A stretch of 64,000 nucleotides of DNA from contig NZ_JAKZFD010000007.1 in assembly GCF_022549225.1 (NCBI RefSeq), positions 62,001-126,000 on the forward strand, written 5' to 3'. This DNA is from Pelomonas sp. CA6. Lineage in GTDB: Bacteria; Pseudomonadota; Gammaproteobacteria; Burkholderiales; Burkholderiaceae_C. Under the pieces are notes generated by a model. It was not told the origin of the DNA. It ran no database searches and saw nothing but the letters and a program-made list of their open reading frames with translations. Of this stretch, positions 59,507 through 64,000 are shown in pieces. A program made the position numbers and the translations under genes. The stretch's first letter is position 1. Each line of letters starts with the position of its first letter.

Positions 59507-60793
59507 TCAGCGCAGGGCCTCGCGCGCGGCGTCCAGGGTGGCCTGCAGGTCGGCCTCGCTGAGCGCGGCGCTGACGAAGCCGGCCTCGTACAGCGCCGGC
59601 GCCAGATAGACGCCGCGATCCAGCATGCCGTGGAAGAAGCGGTTGAAGCGGTCCTTGTCCGTGCCCATCACCGTCTGGTAGTTCTGCGGCAGTTCCGGCA
59701 GCAGGAAGAAGCCGAACATGCCGCCTTCGCTGTCGGCGCTGAAGGGGACGCCGTTCTGCGCCGCCACGGCCTTCAGCCCGTCCACCAGGCGGCGCGTCTT
59801 GGCCGCCAGCTCGGTGAAGAAGCCGGGCTTCTGGATCTCGCGCAGCGTGGCCAGGCCGCAGGCCGTCGCCACCGGGTTGCCCGACAACGTGCCGGCCTGG
59901 TAGACGCCGCCCAGCGGAGCCAGGTGCTTCATGATCTCGCGGCTGGCTCCGAAGGCGGCCAGCGGCATGCCGCCGCCGATCACCTTGCCGAACACGCTGA
60001 TGTCGGGCTTGAAGCCGGGGATCAGCGACGCGTAATGGCCCTGGGCGCTGTGCAGGCCGACGCGGAAGCCGGTCATCACCTCGTCGAAGACCAGCAGCGC
60101 GCCGTGCTCGCTGCACAGCTCGCGCAGGCGTTTCACGAAGGGCAGCGCGGCGCGCACGAAATTCATGTTGCCGGCGATGGGCTCGATGATCACGCAGGCC
60201 AGCTCGCGGCCGTGCAGCGCGAAGGCCTCTTCCAGCTGCGCGAGGTTGTTGTACTCCAGCACCACCGTGTGCTGGGCGACCTCGGCGGGCACGCCCGCGC
60301 TGGTGGGGTTGCCGAAGGTGGCAAGGCCCGACCCCGCCTTCACCAGCAGTGAATCGGTGTGGCCGTGGTAGCAGCCCTCGAACTTGATGAACTTGGAGCG
60401 GCCGGTGGCGCCGCGCGCGAGACGGATCGCGCTCATGGTCGCCTCGGTGCCGGAACTGACCAGGCGCACCTGTTCCATGGAGGGCACCAGCTTGAGGATT
60501 TCCTCGGCCAGCTCGATCTCGCGCTCGGTCGGCGCGCCAAAGGAGAAGCCCTCGCGCGCCGCAGCCAGCACGGCCTCGAGCACCGCGGGATGGCCGTGGC
60601 CCAGGATCATCGGGCCCCAGGAGCCGATGTAGTCGATGTAGCGGCGCCCTTCGGCGTCATAGATGTAGGCGCCTTCGCCACGCGCGATGAAGCGCGGCGT
60701 GCCGCCGACGGCGCGGAAGGCGCGCACGGGGGAGTTCACGCCGCCGGGGATCACCTGCTGGGCGCGTTCGAAGAGGGCTTGGTTGCTGCTCAT
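59507..60793 (-). CDS. hemL: glutamate-1-semialdehyde 2,1-aminomutase
   Basis: A 428-residue PLP-dependent aminomutase making 5-aminolevulinate in the C5 haem pathway. It has [16 protein letters not shown] at the N-terminus, [34 protein letters not shown], the [13 protein letters not shown] aspartate and the PLP lysine in [15 protein letters not shown]. The [12 protein letters not shown] motif completes the fold. It lies 65 bp downstream of the ThiD-like gene and leads the HAD-mpl run. Confidence 0.97.
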   Translation of the reverse strand: MSSNQALFERAQQVIPGGVNSPVRAFRAVGGTPRFIARGEGAYIYDAEGRRYIDYIGSWGPMILGHGHPAVLEAVLAAAREGFSFGAPTEREIELAEEILKLVPSMEQVRLVSSGTEATMSAIRLARGATGRSKFIKFEGCYHGHTDSLLVKAGSGLATFGNPTSAGVPAEVAQHTVVLEYNNLAQLEEAFALHGRELACVIIEPIAGNMNFVRAALPFVKRLRELCSEHGALLVFDEVMTGFRVGLHSAQGHYASLIPGFKPDISVFGKVIGGGMPLAAFGASREIMKHLAPLGGVYQAGTLSGNPVATACGLATLREIQKPGFFTELAAKTRRLVDGLKAVAAQNGVPFSADSEGGMFGFFLLPELPQNYQTVMGTDKDRFNRFFHGMLDRGVYLAPALYEAGFVSAALSEADLQATLDAAREALR

Positions 60794-60858
60794 GGTGGAA
60801 GCGGGCGCCGGTGGGCGCCGGTGGGGACTGCGGAATGCGCGACTGTGCGCAGAGCGGA

Positions 60859-61812
60859 TCAGTGAATGCGTTTACCCGGGCCGCGCGGCGGCGGCTCGTC
60901 GCTGAGCTGGGGGACCTCGCCGGACTCGACATAGGGCTGCCCGTCCTCGCCCTCCTCGCCGGGCGGCAAGGCCCAGAAGAAGCGGTCGGGGACGACGTTG
61001 CCCATGCCGGGCCGGAAGCCGGCTTCCAGGGTTTGGTCCAGGAAGGCCAGCGCCTCGCCGACGGCCGCGTGCGTCTCCGCGCCGACCGACAGCAACGCGG
61101 CCAGCGCGGCCGACAGCGTGTCGCCGGCGCCGATGAAGCTGGCCTCGAAGCGCTCGAACTTTTCGCCGGTGATCGCGCCCTGCGGGCCGGCCAGCACGTT
61201 GTCCACATGCTGGTTGGGCAGGTTGATGCCGGTCACCAGCACATGGTCGGCGCCATGCTGGGCCGCGGCGACCGCCAGCTCGCGCGGCGACGCGGGGCGC
61301 TCGTTGTCCCAGTCGGGCAGCAGGAAATCGGTGAGGGTCTTGTGGTTGCCCACCAGCACGGCGGTCTGCGGCAGCACCAGCTCGCGGAAGGCGTCCATGT
61401 AGCTCTGCTGCTGTTCCTCGTCCAGCCAGGCAATGCTGGGCATGTAGGCGACCAGAGGCAGGTCGGGGTAGTCGGACAACACCTCGGCGACCGCCGCAAT
61501 GCCCTCGGCGCTGCCCAGGAAGCCCACCTTCCAGGCCGCCACCGGCACGTCTTCCAGGATGGAGCGCGCCTGCTCGACGATGGTGTCGCTCTCCAGCGTC
61601 TGGTGCTCGAAGACCTCCGCGGTATCGCGCAGCACGATGGCGGTGACCACCGGCAGCGCGTGGGCGCCCATGGCCGCGATGGTGGCGATGTCGCCGCCCA
61701 GGCCGCCGGCGCCACTGGGGTCGCTGGCGTTGAAGCTCATCACGCAGGCGGGAGGAGGGGACTCCTGTTCGTCCTGGCTGAGGGGGTGTTCGGACGGGTC
61801 TTGGTGGCTCAT
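60859..61812 (-). CDS. ThiD-family hydroxymethylpyrimidine kinase-like protein
   Basis: A 317-residue ribokinase-fold kinase. The N-terminal [20 protein letters not shown] with [18 protein letters not shown] matches ThiD, and the catalytic anion hole is in [17 protein letters not shown]. It differs from typical ThiD (~265 residues) in an N-terminal acidic extension and a C-terminal tail ([14 protein letters not shown]). The substitution pattern ([20 protein letters not shown]) suggests a divergent subgroup, so activity on HMP or HMP-P is probable but not certain. Divergent from rubredoxin. Confidence 0.85.
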   Translation of the reverse strand: MSHQDPSEHPLSQDEQESPPPACVMSFNASDPSGAGGLGGDIATIAAMGAHALPVVTAIVLRDTAEVFEHQTLESDTIVEQARSILEDVPVAAWKVGFLGSAEGIAAVAEVLSDYPDLPLVAYMPSIAWLDEEQQQSYMDAFRELVLPQTAVLVGNHKTLTDFLLPDWDNERPASPRELAVAAAQHGADHVLVTGINLPNQHVDNVLAGPQGAITGEKFERFEASFIGAGDTLSAALAALLSVGAETHAAVGEALAFLDQTLEAGFRPGMGNVVPDRFFWALPPGEEGEDGQPYVESGEVPQLSDEPPPRGPGKRIH

Positions 61813-61956
61813 GGCGTGGATGTTGACGGCGGCGCGGACAGCGCACCACCCGAGTGGCGGGAGCGGCCGCCGGCACGGCCGTGCGTGTGATGGAGCACCG
61901 GATTTGGCTGTTGTTTCATCGGTACTTCTTCGCTCCGGACGGCACGGGGGCCGTGG

Positions 61957-61979
61957 CTACAATCTTGCGGTCATTGTAG
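61957..61979. promoter_or_regulatory. symmetric promoter element between thiD-like gene and rubredoxin
   Basis: CTACAAT (61957-61963) and ATTGTAG (61973-61979) are perfect inverted arms, each containing TACAAT, a good -10 hexamer, facing opposite directions. This could be a pair of overlapping divergent promoters or an operator. No clear -35 is seen on the rubredoxin side. Confidence 0.45.
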
Positions 61980-61981
61980 TG

Positions 61982-62173
61982 ATGCAAAACTATTCCATCG
62001 TGAGCGAGACCAAGACTTGGATGTGCCTGATCTGCGGCTGGATTTACGACGAGGCCGCCGGTGATCCCGAGCACGGCATCGCCCCGGGCACGCGCTGGGA
62101 GGACGTGGACATGAACTGGACCTGTCCCGAGTGCGGTGCGCGCAAGGAAGACTTCGAAATGGTCCAGATTTGA
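61982..62173 (+). CDS. rubA: rubredoxin
   Basis: A 63-residue Fe(SCys)4 electron carrier. The two knuckles are CLICGW and CPECGA, with WIYDEAAGDPEHGIAPGTRW and EDFEMVQI, the common betaproteobacterial form. Translation could start at ATG 61982 or at a GTG at 62000 that would trim six residues; neither has a strong ribosome site. It precedes pilG by 30 bp, a conserved neighbourhood in betaproteobacteria. Confidence 0.95.
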   Translation: MQNYSIVSETKTWMCLICGWIYDEAAGDPEHGIAPGTRWEDVDMNWTCPECGARKEDFEMVQI

Positions 62174-62203
62174 CGGGCCCACGGCCCGGTTGGGAGACAT
62201 GGC

Positions 62204-62599
62204 GTGGAATCCAGCACAAGTCCGAAGACGACGACCAAGGTGCTGGTGATCGATGACAGCAACACCATCCGCCGCAGTGCCGAGATCTTTCTCAAGCAGG
62301 GGGGACACGAGGTGGTGCTGGCGGAGGATGGCTTCGACGCCCTGGCCAAACTCAGCGATTACCAGCCCGACCTGGTCTTCTGCGACATCCTGATGCCGCG
62401 CCTGGACGGCTATCAGACCTGTGCCATCATCAAGCGCAACCCCCAGTTCGCTGCGGTGCCGGTCATCATGCTTTCCTCCAAGGACGGCTTGTTCGACAAG
62501 GCGCGCGGTCGCATGGTCGGGTCGCAGGACTATCTGACCAAGCCCTTCACCAAGGACCAACTGCTGCAGGCCGTGCAGCAGCACCGGCGCGCGGCCTGA
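62204..62599 (+). CDS. pilG: twitching motility response regulator PilG
   Basis: A 131-residue single-domain receiver of the Pil-Chp system. Its motifs are VIDDSNTIRRSAEIFLKQGG, the phospho-acceptor Asp in VFCDILMPRLDGYQT, LSSKDGLFD and TKPFTKDQL. The start is a GTG behind GGGAGACAT; a nearby ATG (62199) is out of frame. It opens the pilG-pilH-pilI-pilJ series controlling type IV pilus twitching, most likely acting on pilus extension. Confidence 0.95.
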   Translation: MESSTSPKTTTKVLVIDDSNTIRRSAEIFLKQGGHEVVLAEDGFDALAKLSDYQPDLVFCDILMPRLDGYQTCAIIKRNPQFAAVPVIMLSSKDGLFDKARGRMVGSQDYLTKPFTKDQLLQAVQQHRRAA

Positions 62600-62634
62600 T
62601 CCGCGAGCATTCGGGCGAGCAGCGAGGAGCATCC

Positions 62635-63000
62635 ATGCCCATCCAGAAGATTCTGCTGGTTGACGATTCCAAGACCGAGCTCTATGCGCTCAGCGAAATG
62701 CTGACCAAGCGCGGCTACAGCGTGCGCACTGCCGAGAACGGCGAAGAGGCGATGAAGCGCCTGGCCGAGGAGCGCCCCGACCTGATCCTGATGGACGTCG
62801 TGATGCCCGGGCAGAACGGCTTCCAGCTCACCCGCTCCATCACGCGCGACGAGCGCTATGCCGGCGTGCCGGTGATCATGTGCACCAGCAAGGGCCAGGA
62901 GACCGACAAGGTCTGGGGTATGCGCCAGGGCGCGCGCGACTACGTCGTCAAACCTGTCAAGGCCGAGGAGTTGATGGCCAAGATCAAGGCCCTGGGCTGA
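62635..63000 (+). CDS. pilH: twitching motility response regulator PilH
   Basis: A 121-residue receiver domain: LLVDDSKTELYALSEMLTKR, the Asp in ILMDVVMPGQNGFQLTR, MCTSKGQETDKVWGMRQGAR and YVVKPVKAEEL. This matches PilH, the second CheY-like protein of the Pil-Chp pathway. It is 35 bp after pilG and five bases before pilI, with GAGGAG upstream of the ATG. Confidence 0.95.
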   Translation: MPIQKILLVDDSKTELYALSEMLTKRGYSVRTAENGEEAMKRLAEERPDLILMDVVMPGQNGFQLTRSITRDERYAGVPVIMCTSKGQETDKVWGMRQGARDYVVKPVKAEELMAKIKALG

Positions 63001-63005
63001 GCGCC

Positions 63006-63530
63006 ATGGCCAACAAGCAAGCCCTGCGCGAACTCCAGCAACGCCTCGCGCAGCGCATGCAGGCGGTGCGCGAGCAACCCCAGGCCGCGAGCTGGCTGGC
63101 CGTCGAAAGCGCGGGCCTGGGCCTGCTGCTGCCGCTGCGCCAATCCGGGGAAATCTTCACCCCCGTTCCGATCACGCCCGTGCCCTACACCCTGCCCTGG
63201 TTGCTGGGCGTGGCCAACCTGCGTGGCGGGCTGCATACGGTGGTGGACCTGGCGCAGTACCTTGGCCTGCGCGACGCGGTTGCGCCCACGCCGGCGCAGC
63301 GGCTGGTATCTGTGCATGCCGAACTGGGCCTGAACTGCGCGCTGCTGGTGGACCAGTTGCTGGGCCTGCGCACCGATGCCCAGCTGCGGCCCGATGACGC
63401 GGCCGACACCACGGGCCGTCCGTCCTTCGCACGCGTGAGCCTGCGCGACGAGCAGGGCCGGCCCTGGCAGGTGCTGGACCTCGAGGCCCTGGCGCAATCC
63501 TGGTCCTTCCTGCAGATCGTGGCCGCCTGA
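63006..63530 (+). CDS. pilI: twitching motility CheW-like protein PilI
   Basis: A 174-residue CheW-domain adaptor linking the PilJ receptor to the ChpA kinase. An N-terminal helix (ALRELQQRLAQRMQAVRE) precedes the CheW fold with SGEIFTPVPITPVPYTLPWL and GVANLRGGLHTVVDLAQYLG, and LLVDQLLGLRT. The ATG at 63006 lies five bases after pilH. Confidence 0.94.
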   Translation: MANKQALRELQQRLAQRMQAVREQPQAASWLAVESAGLGLLLPLRQSGEIFTPVPITPVPYTLPWLLGVANLRGGLHTVVDLAQYLGLRDAVAPTPAQRLVSVHAELGLNCALLVDQLLGLRTDAQLRPDDAADTTGRPSFARVSLRDEQGRPWQVLDLEALAQSWSFLQIVAA

Positions 63531-63585
63531 GGGGGCGGCCAAGGCAACGAGCAATCTCCTAGAACCGACTTCAACAGAGGGCGAG

Positions 63586-64000
63586 ATGAGCTTCCTGGAC
63601 AAGATCAAGAACATCGGCGGCAAGGCAGAGACCCCCGCGGATCCGGACAAGGTGTCGACCCAGACTCATGTGGACAGCGGTGACAGCGGTGGCCAAGCGT
63701 CCATCATCACCGAGGCCCAGCCCACCGCCGATTTCCAGGAGACCTCGGCCGGTTTCCACGCCTCCGAGGTGCCGGCCAGCGCGCCCACGCCCATGCCGGC
63801 GATCGCGCCGCAACCCGACCGGCGCCAGGGTCTGCTGACGGTACTGGTCGCGGTGGGCCTGATCGGCACGGCGGCCACCGTGGGCCTCAGCCTGGTCAGC
63901 AGCAACCGCAGCGCGGCCCAGGTGCGCGCGGCCGGTCAGGCGATGATGCAGTCGCAGCGTCTGGCCAAGGCGGTGTCCACCGCGCTGCTGGGCAACAAGA
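63586..64000 (+). CDS. pilJ: twitching motility methyl-accepting protein PilJ (5' part only)
   Basis: Only the first ~138 residues are inside the window. They comprise a cytoplasmic N-terminus (MSFLDKIKNIGGKAE and ~80 hydrophilic residues), transmembrane helix 1 (GLLTVLVAVGLIGTAATVGLSLV) and the start of the periplasmic helical sensor (AAGQAMMQSQRLAKAVSTAL). The QSQRLAKAV motif is typical of PilJ-type sensor domains. The order after pilGHI confirms the call. The signalling domain lies beyond the right edge. Confidence 0.9.
   Translation, partial: MSFLDKIKNIGGKAETPADPDKVSTQTHVDSGDSGGQASIITEAQPTADFQETSAGFHASEVPASAPTPMPAIAPQPDRRQGLLTVLVAVGLIGTAATVGLSLVSSNRSAAQVRAAGQAMMQSQRLAKAVSTALLGNK

Overview
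The window is high-GC, densely coded bacterial DNA. Gene content points to a betaproteobacterium of the order Burkholderiales: aroQ-accB-accC-prmA followed by a zinc-ribbon gene, a lysine/alanine histone H1-like gene ending in a WPFPTG-type tail, ffh and ftsY tail to tail, pilS-pilR-ampD, rubredoxin-pilGHIJ, and RNB-tonB-aroE-mtgA. A Roseateles/Pelomonas/Rubrivivax-like relative is my guess from gene order. No rRNA, CRISPR array or intact insertion sequence was seen.

Layout. 1-1231: 5' part of miaB and a secreted hypothetical. 1413-14575: a peptide-to-amino-acid catabolic island, with a TonB-dependent receptor, lipoprotein S9 prolyl oligopeptidase, C69 dipeptidase with a PAS-AraC regulator, M24 Xaa-Pro peptidase, GntR/FCD regulator, DHDPS-family deaminase, semialdehyde dehydrogenase and FAD amino-acid dehydrogenase. 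The last three match the cis-4-hydroxy-D-proline to 2-oxoglutarate route, so the island probably serves collagen-like, hydroxyproline-rich peptides. An identical palindrome core sits in both divergent intergenic regions. 14800-15267: a CheY-like protein. 15294-20022: a magnesium locus (mgtC, mgtA, an outer-membrane-type protein) preceded by two tiny ORFs, one beginning Met-Asp-Pro-Asp-Pro like the enterobacterial MgtL leader. 20520-21594: decayed mobile DNA and a RelE/ParE toxin-antitoxin pair next to tRNA-Met.

21831-35380: ftsY/ffh, a cytochrome c assembly-like membrane protein, pilSR, ampD, class Ia nrdA (two NrdR-like boxes and a terminator-like leader), nrdB with its own promoter, and the H1-like gene. 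35485-45886: a long minus-strand series covering a zinc-ribbon membrane protein, prmA, accCB, aroQ, a TlpA-like thioredoxin, mtgA, aroE, a TonB-like protein and an RNB exonuclease. 46094-53909: a small hypothetical, a chemoreceptor, a ZntB-like transporter, an SDR-esterase pair and a large zinc metalloprotease.

54002-55920: a translationally coupled Phd-like antitoxin, a divergent PIN-like protein and a patatin phospholipase, with an operator-like inverted repeat at the promoter. This is the best candidate for an undescribed conflict system. 56069-64000: a PerM-like permease, mpl, a HAD phosphatase, hemL, a ThiD-like kinase, rubredoxin and the start of the Pil-Chp twitching chemosensory operon, cut off inside pilJ.

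All calls are from reading the sequence and translations; no database search was run.
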